A DNA stretch of 64,000 nt, from NCBI RefSeq assembly GCF_000763805.1, contig NZ_JRKS01000001.1:62001-126000 (forward strand), written 5' to 3'. Below are positions 1 through 8,063 of this stretch, piece after piece; within the stretch, counting starts at the first letter, position 1; each line of letters starts with the position of its first letter. This DNA comes from Paracoccus sphaerophysae. GTDB taxonomy: Bacteria; Pseudomonadota; Alphaproteobacteria; Rhodobacterales; Rhodobacteraceae. The notes below the pieces were generated by a model, which saw nothing but the letters and a program-made list of their open reading frames with translations, had not been told where the DNA came from and searched no databases. Made by a program: the position numbers and the translations under genes.

Positions 1-473
1 CCATCGTCGTCGCCGGGCGGACCGGCGCGGCCTTCACCGCCGCCATCGGCGCGATGCAGATGCGCGAGGAAATCGACGCCATGCGGACGCTGGACATCGA
101 CCCGGACATGGCGCTGATGCTGCCGCGCGTGCTGGCGCTGGTCCTGATGATGCCGATCCTCGCCCTGATCGCCGACCTGGCCGGGCTGCTGGGCGGGGCG
201 GTGATGTCCTGGGGGGCGCTGGGGATCTCTCCGGCGATGTTCATGGCACGGCTGGGGGACCGGATCGCGGTGACGCACGCCGTGGTCGGGTTGATCAAGG
301 CGCCGATCTTCGGGCTGCTGATCGGGGTCATCGGCTGCCGGGCCGGGATGCAGGTCGGCGGCGATACGGAATCGCTGGGGCGGCTGACCTCGGCCTCGGT
401 GGTGGCGGCGATCTTTGCGGTGATCCTCGCCGATGCGGCGTTCTCGATCTTCTTCGCGCAGGTGGGATGGTGA
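1..473 (+). CDS. mlaE: MlaE-type ABC transporter permease (5' end outside window)
   Basis: This is the C-terminal part of an inner-membrane permease of the MlaE/YrbE family, which together with an ATPase and an MCE protein moves phospholipid across the periplasm. The reading frame is open from base 3, and the first residues carry the family signature GRTGAAFTA followed by MQMREEIDAM. Several hydrophobic segments follow, for example around 120-230 and 400-470. The stop codon overlaps the ATG of the next gene (ATGGTGA), so the two are translationally coupled. The start lies upstream of the window. The family call is firm; the exact lipid cargo is inferred from the family. Confidence 0.93.
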   Translation, partial: IVVAGRTGAAFTAAIGAMQMREEIDAMRTLDIDPDMALMLPRVLALVLMMPILALIADLAGLLGGAVMSWGALGISPAMFMARLGDRIAVTHAVVGLIKAPIFGLLIGVIGCRAGMQVGGDTESLGRLTSASVVAAIFAVILADAAFSIFFAQVGW

Positions 474-1246
474 GCGACCCGATCATCCGGATCCGCGGCC
501 TGCGCACGCAGTTCGGCCCCAAGGTCATTCACGAGGGGCTGGACCTTGACGTGATGCGCGGCGAGATCCTGGGCATCGTCGGCGGGTCGGGCACCGGCAA
601 GTCGGTGCTGCTGCGCAGCATCGTGGGGCTGCTGACCCCGGCGGCCGGGACCATCACCGTGGACGGCGTCGACGTCCAGCGTGCGCCGCCGGCAGACCGC
701 GCCCGGCTGCGCGGCATGTGGGGGGTGATGTTCCAGGACGGCGCCCTGTTTTCCACCCTGACCGTGCGCGAGAATGTCGAGGTGCCGATGCGACCCCTGG
801 GGCTGGATGCCGGGGTACGCCGCAAGCTCGCCGATCTCAAGATCGCGATGGCCGGGCTGCCGCCGGATGCGGGCGACAAGTATCCGTCGCAGCTGTCGGG
901 CGGCATGCGCAAGCGCGCGGGGCTGGCGCGGGCGCTGGCGCTGGACCCGGCGATCCTGTTCCTCGACGAGCCGACCGCGGGGCTGGACCCGATCGGCGCC
1001 GCCGAGTTCGACCAGCTGATCCGCGGCCTGACCGACGCGCTGGGGCTGACGGTGTTCCTGGTCACCCATGATCTGGACACGCTCGCCGCCTGCTGCGACC
1101 GCATCGCGGTGCTGGCCGAAAAGCGGGTGATCGCCACCGGCACGATCCCCGAGCTGCGCCGGCTGGCGCATCCCTGGGTGCACGCCTATTTCAACGGCCC
1201 CCGGGCGCGGGCCGCCTTTGACCAACCGACCGGCAAGGAGCTGTAG
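467..1246 (+). CDS. mlaF: MlaF-type ABC transporter ATP-binding protein
   Basis: A 259-residue cytoplasmic ATPase that energises the Mla-type lipid transporter. Visible motifs are a Walker A loop (GGSGTGKS, about residue 40), the signature LSGGMRKRAGLARAL in the variant form typical of MlaF/Ttg2A, a Walker B box ILFLDEPTAGLDP, and a switch histidine in VTHDLD. It overlaps the permease gene by 7 bases and ends 3 bases before the MCE gene, giving the classic permease-ATPase-MCE order. Length is normal for the family. No odd features. Confidence 0.95.
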   Translation: MVSDPIIRIRGLRTQFGPKVIHEGLDLDVMRGEILGIVGGSGTGKSVLLRSIVGLLTPAAGTITVDGVDVQRAPPADRARLRGMWGVMFQDGALFSTLTVRENVEVPMRPLGLDAGVRRKLADLKIAMAGLPPDAGDKYPSQLSGGMRKRAGLARALALDPAILFLDEPTAGLDPIGAAEFDQLIRGLTDALGLTVFLVTHDLDTLAACCDRIAVLAEKRVIATGTIPELRRLAHPWVHAYFNGPRARAAFDQPTGKEL

Positions 1247-1249
1247 GCG

Positions 1250-2392
1250 ATGGAGACGCGGGCGAACTACCTGTTGATCGGCAGCTTCGCACTGGCCGGC
1301 TTTGTCGGGCTGCTGCTGTTCCTGATGTGGTTCGCGGGCCATGAATCGAACCGGCAATACGACTATTACCAGGTCGTGTTTCCCGAAATCTCGGGCATCT
1401 CGGCCGGGACGCAGGTGCAGTTTTCCGGCGTGCCGGTCGGGCAGGTGGTCGATCTGGCGCTGGACCCCGACGGGCGGGTCCGGGTCCAGCTGGAACTGCG
1501 CCAGGATACGCCGGTCCGCCTCGACAGCGTGGCCACGATGGTGCCGCAGGGGATCACCGGGCTGTCGATCCTGTCGGTGTCCTCGGGCAGCCCGTCCGCG
1601 CCGCTGCTGAGAGAGACCACCGATCAGCCGGTGCCGGAAATCCGCTCGGGCCGGTCGATGCTGGAATCGATCACCGACAGCGCCCCCGAGATGGTCGAGC
1701 AGTTGTCGGACGCCGCCACCCGGCTGAACCAGATGCTGGGCGACGAGAACCGGGATCATGTCGCCAGCATCCTGCGCAACGTCGATGGCGCGACGGCAAA
1801 GCTCGACACCGCGCTGGAGGACATCGCCGCGGCGACCTCGGGGCTGGCCGCGGTCGGCACGACGCTGCGGGACTTTGCTGCCCAGTTCGACGGCGTGGCC
1901 CCAAAGGTCCGCGACGCGCTGGACAGCGCCAAGGCCGCCGGCGACCAGATCGCCCGCAGCGGCAAGGTCGTCGAGGACATGCGGCTGCCCGAGATCGCCG
2001 GCCAGGTCGAAGGCATCGCCGCCGATCTGCGCGCCATGCTGGGCAGCGAGGATGCCGCGCAGCTGCCCCGCAGCCTGTCGGAGACGCTGAAATCCGCCTC
2101 GGCGCTGCTGAGCGACCTGCATGCGAGCGGCTCGGCGCGGAACCTCAACGAGATGATGCTGTCCTTCCGCCGCGCCGCGGACGGGATCACGACCGCCGTC
2201 CAGCCCGCGGCCGCGCATGTCGCCCGGGCGGCGGCGGGGGTGCAGTCGGTCGCGGCGGGGCTGGGCGATCGCGGCGCGCTGCAGACCGACCTGCGCCGCG
2301 CGGCGCGCGAGATCGCCAACGCTGCCGCCGCCGTGCAGTCGATGGCGCGGACCATCGAGCGGCAGCCAAACTCGCTGATCCGGGGGCGCTAG
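1250..2392 (+). CDS. mlaD: MlaD-type MCE family protein
   Basis: A 380-residue periplasmic substrate-binding component anchored by one N-terminal membrane helix (about residues 7-28). An MCE domain follows (about 40-115, including VVFPEISGISAGTQVQFSGV), then a long Ala-rich helical region with repeated amphipathic stretches to about residue 365. The extreme C-terminus reads ERQPNSLIRGR, close to the conserved last motif of alphaproteobacterial MCE proteins. It is longer than E. coli MlaD (about 180 residues) and resembles the long-helix MCE proteins that can span the periplasm. It is the third gene of the operon. I see no auxiliary lipoprotein gene after it. Confidence 0.92.
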   Translation: METRANYLLIGSFALAGFVGLLLFLMWFAGHESNRQYDYYQVVFPEISGISAGTQVQFSGVPVGQVVDLALDPDGRVRVQLELRQDTPVRLDSVATMVPQGITGLSILSVSSGSPSAPLLRETTDQPVPEIRSGRSMLESITDSAPEMVEQLSDAATRLNQMLGDENRDHVASILRNVDGATAKLDTALEDIAAATSGLAAVGTTLRDFAAQFDGVAPKVRDALDSAKAAGDQIARSGKVVEDMRLPEIAGQVEGIAADLRAMLGSEDAAQLPRSLSETLKSASALLSDLHASGSARNLNEMMLSFRRAADGITTAVQPAAAHVARAAAGVQSVAAGLGDRGALQTDLRRAAREIANAAAAVQSMARTIERQPNSLIRGR

Positions 2393-2438
2393 GCGGACGC
2401 CTGTGTGCGGACGCGCGGCAGGTCAACATGCCGCGGGT

Positions 2439-3067
2439 ATGGACGACGACGATCATCCCACCCACCAGCAGCTGATCCGTGCCGGGCTGCACCTGTTTGG
2501 CACCCCAGGGCTATGAGGCGACCTCGACCCGCGCCCTGGCGGCGCGGGCGGGGACCAACATCTCGTCCATCGCCTATCACTTCGGCGGCAAGGACGCGCT
2601 GCGTCTGGCCTGCGCCGATGCGGTGGCGGCCGCGATCGGGCAGGTGGCCCAGGCGCTGCCGGTGCAGGCGGCCGCGCTGGACCGCGACCGCGCGCGCCGG
2701 GTCCTGCGGCGGCTGATGCGGCGGCTCGTGACGTTTCTCGTGACCCCGGCGGCCGCGGATGTCGTTGGATTCCTGCTGCGCGAACTGGCCGACCCCGCCA
2801 GCCGGGTGCTGGACCGGCTGTACGATACCCTGATCGAACCCCGCCACCGCGCCCTGTGCGCGGTCTGGGGGGTCGCCACCGGCCAGGACCCTGACAGCGA
2901 GGACACGCGGATTGCGGTCTTTTCGCTGGTCGGGCAGGCGGCCTATTTCCGCCTGGCCGCGCCGCTGGTGCAGCGGCGGATGGGCTGGGCCGGCTATGCG
3001 CCGCGCCAAGCGCGCGCCATCTCGCGCCGGCTGCTGGCCAATCTCGACGCGATGCTGAGCGACAGCG
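2439..3067 (+). pseudogene. cecR: TetR/CecR-type repressor gene, frameshifted
   Basis: This encodes a TetR-family regulator with a CecR-like (DUF1956) C-terminal domain; YFRLAAPLVQRRMGW is typical. The frame opening at ATG 2439 gives 25 residues ending LHLFGTPGL and then hits TGA. The rest (GYEATSTRALAARAGTNISS, the helix-turn-helix) continues in the next frame. Removing one C from the four-C run at 2503-2506 would restore one frame. The second frame also runs without a stop to 3621, deep into the next gene, so the natural stop seems lost too. In E. coli CecR controls the adjacent ybhGFSR efflux operon, matching what lies downstream. A base-calling error is possible, but the next two genes are damaged as well. 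Confidence 0.8.
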
Positions 3068-3797
3068 ATGGCTGGCCTGGTCTGCATCCTGCCGCTGATC
3101 TCGGCGCTGATGTCGGCCTGCGCCCCGCCGCCGCCGCTTGCCACCGGCTATGTCGAAGGCGAATACGTCCAGGTCGCGCCGCTGGTCGCGGCCCGGGTCG
3201 GCGATATCGCGTTGCGGCGGGGGGACCGGGTGGCGGCGGGGCAGCTGCTGGCGCAGGTCGAAACCGCCGACGCGCAAGCCGCGCTGGACGCCGCCGAGGC
3301 CGGGTTGCAGCGCGCGGAATCCGAACTGGCCGACCTGACCCACGGCAGCCGCCCCGAGGAACTGGCCGCGCTGCAGGCCTCGGTCACCGCCGCCCGCGAC
3401 CATGCGGCCCGGCCCGAGGCAGACGCCACCCGCGAGGAACGGCTGAGCGCGCTTGGCTTCAGCTCTGCCGCGCAAAGCGCCACGCTGCGGGCCGCGGCCG
3501 ACGTCGCCCAGGCAGCGCTGGCCGAAGCGCAGGCCCGGCTGGCCGCCACGCGCCTGCCGGCCCGTGCCGACCGCATCGCCGCCGCCCGCGCTGGGGTCGC
3601 CGCGGCCCGCGCGGCGCGTGACACCGGCCGCTGGCAGTTTGACCAGCGCAGCATCCGGGCCGACCGCGCCGGCGTCGTCACCGACATCATCCGCACCCCG
3701 GGCGAGATCGCGAGCCCCTCGGCCCCGGTCCTGACCTATCTGGCCTAGGGCGCCGTGCGGCTGCCGGTGTTCGTGCCCGCACCCGCGCTGGCCGCGC
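3068..3797 (+). pseudogene. ybhG: HlyD/YbhG-type efflux adaptor, truncated
   Basis: This is the remnant of a periplasmic adaptor of an ABC efflux pump. It has an N-terminal lipoprotein-like signal (LISALMSAC), a biotinyl-lipoyl-like segment (GYVEGEYVQVAPLVAARVGD), a long Ala-rich coiled-coil hairpin and the returning strand IRADRAGVVTDIIRTPGEIA. Translation stops at TAG 3746-3748 after 226 residues. The same frame then continues with GAVRLPVFVPAPALAA, which is normal family sequence, so the stop looks like a nonsense mutation. Adaptor similarity ends near 3797, where permease-like sequence begins in another frame. Intact relatives are about 320 residues. The product is probably non-functional. 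Confidence 0.78.
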
Positions 3798-4588
3798 GGC
3801 GACCGCGCGCAACTGCTGGTCGAGGCCGACGCCACCGACCCCGCCGCCGCGTCGGGCGCGATCTCGACGCTCGAGACCGTGGCTGCCCGGGCGCTGGCCC
3901 GCGAACTGGGCGCCGCGCGTGCCGCGTCAGCCGTGACCGGGCCCGCCGGCCCCGAGATCATCGTCCATCGCCGCTATAACCCCGAGGGGCTGACGCAGAT
4001 CAACATCGTGCCGGCCTGCTGGGGATCATCCTGCAGATGACGATGGTGATGATGACCTCGATGGCGCTGACCCGCGAGATCGAGCGCGGCACGATGGAAA
4101 ACCTGCTGGCCATGCCAGTGACCCCGGGCGAGATCATGGTCGGCAAGATCACCCCCTTCCTTGCCGTGGGCGCGGTGCAGGTCGCCGTCATCCTGGTCGC
4201 CGCGCGGGTGATCTTCGACGTCCCCTTCGTCGGCGCGCCGGGTCTGCTGCTGGGCGGCGTCTTCCTGTTCGTGCTGACGCTGGTGCTGCTGGGCTATCTG
4301 ATCTCGACCGTGTCGCGGACCCAGATGCAGGCGATGCAGATCTCGATCTTCGTCTTCCTGCCCTCGATCCTGCTGTCGGGATTCACGTTTCCCTTTCGCG
4401 GCATGCCGCATAGGGCGCGGTGGATCGGCGAGGCGCTGCCGGTCACCCATTTCCTGCGCCTGGTCCGGGGGGTGATGCTGAACGGGGCGGCGCCGGCGGA
4501 TGTCGAGCCCCAGTTCGCCGCGCTGGCGCTGATTGTGGGGGTGGTGGCGCTGGCCGCGCTGAGCCGCTTCAAGCGCACGCTGGACTGA
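3798..4588 (+). pseudogene. ABC-2 type permease remnant, 5' truncated and frameshifted
   Basis: This is the 3' part of an ABC-2 permease gene (YbhS/YbhR/YhhJ type). From 3798 one frame reads GDRAQLLVEADATDP and on to RRYNPEGLTQINIVP, the large periplasmic loop of this family, and then runs into TGA 4038-4040. The true continuation PGLLGIILQMTMVMM lies in the frame of 4037-4588, so about one base is missing near 4011-4013. The downstream part has the expected signature REIERGTMENLLAMPVTP and several membrane helices. The N-terminal part of the permease and the whole upstream ATPase gene expected between adaptor and permease are absent. Not expected to yield a working permease. Confidence 0.78.
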
Positions 4589-4672
4589 CCCGGCCACCCT
4601 GCGGATCGCCGGCAGGCGGGTTGCCTTGGCTCCGCCGCGGGCTTAGGTCAGCGGGATTCAAGGAATTCCCCG

Positions 4673-5881
4673 ATGTCCGATCCCGCCGATTCGGCACCGC
4701 GTCGTCTGCCGCAGGGCGAACTGATCGCGATGCTTGCCTTTCTGTTTGCCACAGTCGCGTTCTCGATCGACGCAATGCTGCCGGCGCTGCCCGAACTGGC
4801 GGCCCACCTGACCCCGCAGGACGTCAACCGCGCCCAGCTGATCCTGACCGCCTTCGTGGCGGGGATGGGGCTGGGGACGCTGTTCGCCGGCCCGGTGTCG
4901 GACGCCATCGGGCGGCGTCCTGCGATGGCGATCGGGTTCTCGATCTATCTGGCTGCCGCCGCCGCCGCAATCTTCGCGCTGTCGCTGGAACTGCTGCTGG
5001 CGGCGCGCTTCGTTCAGGGCCTGGGCGCCGCCGGGCCGCGGATCGTGGGCACGGCGCTGGTGCGCGACCTGTATCAGGGGCGCGAGATGGCGCGGATCAC
5101 CAGCTTCGTGATGATGGTGTTCATGATCGTCCCGGCGCTGGCGCCCTCGATCGGGCAACTGTTCATCTGGGCCGCCGGCTGGCAGGGCGTGTTCGCCGGC
5201 TTCCTGATCTTTGGCGCCATCGGCTGGGCGTGGTTCTGGACCCGCCAGCCCGAGACCCTGCCGCCGGGACGCCGCCGGCCGTTGCAGCTGGCAACCTTGT
5301 GGGCCGGTATCCGCGAGGTGCTGAGCGATCGCGAGATCGTGCTGGCCACCATCGTCATGACGCTGGGCTTCGGGCAGATGTTCGCGCTGCTGAGCTCCGC
5401 TCAGCAGCTGTTCGGCGAGACCTATGGCAAGGCCGCGCATTTCCCTCTGTGGTTCGCGGCGCTTGCGCTGCTGTCGGCCTCGGGCACGGTGCTGAACGCG
5501 CGGCTGGTGATGAGCGTGGGGATGCGGCGGATGGCGCGGGGCGCCTATCTGATGCAGATCGTCGCCGCCGCCCTGTTCCTGGTCAGCCTGCAGATGGGGC
5601 TGACCGGCAACGTGGCTTTCGGGGTGTTCTTCGCCTGGGCAGTCAGCGTGTTCACCATGGCCGGGCTGACCTTCGGCAACCTCAACGCGCTGGCGATGCA
5701 GCGCAAGGGCCATATCGCCGGGATGACCGCCTCGGTCGTGTCGGCGCTGTCGACGCTGGGCGCGGTGATGATCGCGGCGCCGGTAGGGCTCGCCTTTGAC
5801 GGAACCGCGCAGCCCGCGGCGATCGCGGCGCTGGTCTGTTCGATCGCCGCCTGGACGCTGATGGGGCTCATGCGGCGCTGA
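4673..5881 (+). CDS. Bcr/CflA family MFS multidrug exporter
   Basis: A 402-residue inner-membrane transporter with about 12 hydrophobic segments. The N-terminal half carries the drug-proton antiporter features of the Bcr/CflA group: DAMLPALPEL in helix 1, the loop motif GPVSDAIGRRP between helices 2 and 3, and RFVQGLGAAGPRIVG at helix 5. Length is normal. It stands alone on the plus strand between the decayed efflux operon and rpsD. A GC-rich hairpin lies just after the stop. The natural substrate cannot be read from the sequence. Confidence 0.9.
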   Translation: MSDPADSAPRRLPQGELIAMLAFLFATVAFSIDAMLPALPELAAHLTPQDVNRAQLILTAFVAGMGLGTLFAGPVSDAIGRRPAMAIGFSIYLAAAAAAIFALSLELLLAARFVQGLGAAGPRIVGTALVRDLYQGREMARITSFVMMVFMIVPALAPSIGQLFIWAAGWQGVFAGFLIFGAIGWAWFWTRQPETLPPGRRRPLQLATLWAGIREVLSDREIVLATIVMTLGFGQMFALLSSAQQLFGETYGKAAHFPLWFAALALLSASGTVLNARLVMSVGMRRMARGAYLMQIVAAALFLVSLQMGLTGNVAFGVFFAWAVSVFTMAGLTFGNLNALAMQRKGHIAGMTASVVSALSTLGAVMIAAPVGLAFDGTAQPAAIAALVCSIAAWTLMGLMRR

Positions 5882-5887
5882 CCGGCC

Positions 5888-5939
5888 CCGGGGGCTTCGC
5901 GCCCCCGGACCCCCGCGGGATATTTGAGCAAAGAAGAAG
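5888..5939 (+). repeat. Hairpin plus GGGATATTT intergenic motif, copy 1
   Basis: Directly after the MFS stop, an 8-bp stem (CCGGGGGC / GCCCCCGG, 5888-5908, five-base loop) is followed by GCGGGATATTTGAGCAAAG and then AAGAAG. The same core appears at 8938-8966 (other strand) and 35261-35276, each time just after genes. It probably acts as a 3'-end or terminator element, although no T-run follows. The role is inferred from position. Confidence 0.6.
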
Positions 5940-5960
5940 GGGTTTTCGGGAGTGGTGCGG

Positions 5961-5988
5961 TTGACTTGGGGTGGTGCGCGGCTATAAG
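5961..5988 (+). promoter_or_regulatory. Sigma70-type promoter of rpsD
   Basis: TTGACT (5961-5966) and TATAAG (5983-5988) are separated by 16 bases, a near-consensus housekeeping promoter. Transcription would start near 5995, leaving an untranslated leader of about 95 bases before the rpsD GTG. The leader contains a short stem around 6014-6026 (ACCCCGCAAGGGGA). Confidence 0.65.
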
Positions 5989-6089
5989 CGCCGCTTCCAT
6001 TGGTGTTGGTGGACCCCGCAAGGGGAAGCCTGTCGGGGCGCAAGCCCAGAGGACAACGCCCTTTTGAAACACACAAAAGGAGATCAGCT

Positions 6090-6710
6090 GTGACCAAACG
6101 CACGTCTGCCAAGTACAAGATCGACCGCCGCATGGGCGAGAACATCTGGGGCCGCGCCAAGTCGCCGGTCAACAAGCGCGAATACGGCCCCGGCCAGCAC
6201 GGCCAGCGCCGCAAGAACAAGCTGTCGGACTTCGGCACCCAGCTGCGCGCCAAGCAGAAGCTCAAGGGCTATTATGGCGACCTGACCGAAAAGCAGTTCC
6301 GCCGCATCTATGCCGAGGCCGAGCGTCTGCGCGGCGACACGGGCGAGATGCTGATCGGCCTCTTGGAGCGTCGTCTGGACGCCGTGGTCTATCGCGCCAA
6401 GTTCGTCCCGACCATCTTTGCCGCCCGCCAGTTCGTGAACCACGGCCATGTCACCGTGAACGGCCAGCGGGTGAACATCGCGTCCTACCGCGTCAAGGAA
6501 GGCGACGTGGTCGCGGTCCGCGACAAGTCGCGCCAACTGGCGATCGTGCTGGAGGCCGTGGGCCTGGCCGAGCGTGACGTGCCGGACTATCTGGACGTCG
6601 ACCACAACAAGATGACCGCGACCTTCGTGCGCACGCCGGCGTTGGGCGATGTACCCTACGCGGTGCAGATGGAACCGAACCTGGTCGTGGAATATTACGC
6701 CAAGAACTGA
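6090..6710 (+). CDS. rpsD: 30S ribosomal protein S4
   Basis: A 206-residue primary 16S rRNA-binding protein of the small subunit. The start is GTG 6090, chosen because AAAAGGAG lies 7 bases upstream, and the product then begins [16 protein letters not shown] as in alphaproteobacterial S4 and has the family's exact length. An upstream in-frame start at 6000 would add 30 unconserved residues inside the leader. The S4 RNA-binding domain covers about residues 98-160 ([26 protein letters not shown]). It is monocistronic, with its own promoter and a strong terminator. In E. coli S4 is a translational repressor, and the long leader could serve such control here, but that is inference. Confidence 0.97.
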   Translation: MTKRTSAKYKIDRRMGENIWGRAKSPVNKREYGPGQHGQRRKNKLSDFGTQLRAKQKLKGYYGDLTEKQFRRIYAEAERLRGDTGEMLIGLLERRLDAVVYRAKFVPTIFAARQFVNHGHVTVNGQRVNIASYRVKEGDVVAVRDKSRQLAIVLEAVGLAERDVPDYLDVDHNKMTATFVRTPALGDVPYAVQMEPNLVVEYYAKN

Positions 6711-6734
6711 TCCGGACGGGATCGTTGCAGTCAC

Positions 6735-6760
6735 GGCCGCCCGATCGGGCGGCCTTTTTT
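6735..6760 (+). terminator. Intrinsic terminator of rpsD
   Basis: A perfect 20-base palindrome (GGCCGCCCGATCGGGCGGCC) is followed immediately by six T residues, 24 bases after the rpsD stop. Textbook rho-independent terminator. Confidence 0.92.
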
Positions 6761-6863
6761 CATGTCCGGCCGCCGAGAGACGATAACATTGTAATCATCG
6801 AAAAATAGCCGGCAGGGCAGGGTTCGGCTATGGTCCGCGCAGGATGAGGGCGTTTTGCGACGG

Positions 6864-7222
6864 ATGACGATGGCGACAATACGGTTCTTCAAACCCACCG
6901 ATCTGGTCGGTCTCGCCGCGGAGACAGTGGCCGATCACGCAGACTGGGTATGGGGATCGGTGGCGATCAACTAGTCGGGCATCTGCACGGTGGGGCGGGC
7001 GCGGACCGGTTCCAGTTCTTCGCCGGCCACGGCGTCGATCTGATCGCCGATTTCCAGAACGGCATGGACAAGATCGATTTCTTCTCGGGGCCCAGGCGGT
7101 TCGAGGATCTGGCGTTCGTGCAAAGCGGCGCGAACACCGTGATTCAGCACGCCGGCAGCCGGATCATCGTCGCCGATGCCGACGTGGGAGAGTTCGATCG
7201 CAGCGATTTCTGGTTCGGCTGA
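6864..7222 (+). pseudogene. RTX calcium-binding protein remnant
   Basis: Two fragments in different frames together resemble an RTX (hemolysin-type calcium-binding) protein. ATG 6864 opens a 36-residue peptide (MATIRFFKPTDLVGLAAE...) ending at TAG 6972. Overlapping it in another frame, 6950-7222 encodes IGGDQLVGHLHGGAGADRF and FAGHGVDLIADFQNGMDKID, a nonapeptide-like repeat plus the C-terminal module seen in many secreted rhodobacterial RTX proteins, ending DFWFG. The long repeat region expected between them is gone, so an internal deletion with frame loss is the likely history. A short functional C-terminal ORF is possible but less likely. Confidence 0.6.
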
Positions 7223-7280
7223 CGCCACGCAGGCAGACGCGGCGTTGACAGCGGGGCGCGGTCTTTCCAAGGGTGACGGG

Positions 7281-8063
7281 ATGACCACGCCGCTGTTTCC
7301 CGCCCCAGATCTTCCGCGCCCCGACCACCCCCGACCGGACGAGGCGCTGATCGTCGACGTCCCCGGCTATGACGGGCCGCTGGACCTGCTGCTGACGCTC
7401 GCGCGGACGCAGAAGGTCGACCTGATGCAGATCAGCGTCCTGGCGCTGGCCGAACAGTATCTCGCTTTCGTGGACGAGGCGCGGACGCTGCGGATCGAAC
7501 TCGCCGCCGATTACCTGGTCATGGCGGCGTGGCTGGCCTTCCTGAAATCGCGCCTGCTGCTGCCCCCCGATCCCGACGCCGAGGGTCCGTCGGCCGAGGA
7601 CATGGCGGCGCATCTCGCCTTTCAGCTGGAACGGCTGAACGCGATGCGGGATTCGGCGGCGCGGTTGATGGGCCGGGCGCGGCTCGGGCAGGACCGCTTT
7701 GCCCGTGGCGCCCCGGAAACCGTCGCCCGGACCCGGACCATCCGCTGGCAGGCGGGGCTGATCGACCTGATGCAGGCCTATGCCCGGCTGCGCACCCGCG
7801 ACGAATTCCGCCCCTATGCCTTCGATCGCCGCGACACCTGGACGCTGGAACAGGCGCTGGAATCGATGCGCCGGCTGATCGGCTACGCAGGCGAGTGGAC
7901 GGACCTCATGCAGTTCCTGCCCGACGGCTGGTCCGGGACACCCGCGCGCCGCCGCTCGGCCACCGCCGCGACCTTTGCCGCCTCGCTGGAACTGGCCAAG
8001 CAGGGCCGCGTCGAACTGCGCCAGGCCGAGACGTTTGCGCCGATCTCGCTGAGGCTGCGGTGA
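7281..8063 (+). CDS. scpA: Segregation and condensation protein A
   Basis: A 260-residue kleisin that bridges SMC heads and pairs with ScpB in chromosome condensation and segregation. The start is ATG 7281, which gives a short Pro-rich lead followed by the family opening VPGYDGPLDLLLTLARTQKV. The stretch FLKSRLLLPPDP is the expected SMC-neck binding helix, and the C-terminal winged helix ends the protein. The stop overlaps the scpB GTG (GTGA). An in-frame extension to 7176 would run through the RTX remnant and is not supported. Confidence 0.93.
   Translation: MTTPLFPAPDLPRPDHPRPDEALIVDVPGYDGPLDLLLTLARTQKVDLMQISVLALAEQYLAFVDEARTLRIELAADYLVMAAWLAFLKSRLLLPPDPDAEGPSAEDMAAHLAFQLERLNAMRDSAARLMGRARLGQDRFARGAPETVARTRTIRWQAGLIDLMQAYARLRTRDEFRPYAFDRRDTWTLEQALESMRRLIGYAGEWTDLMQFLPDGWSGTPARRRSATAATFAASLELAKQGRVELRQAETFAPISLRLR

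Noticed and set aside
4658-6265. Minus-strand open frame of 535 codons across the MFS gene and rpsD
   Set aside because: It spans two real genes and their promoter on the other strand and has no family similarity.
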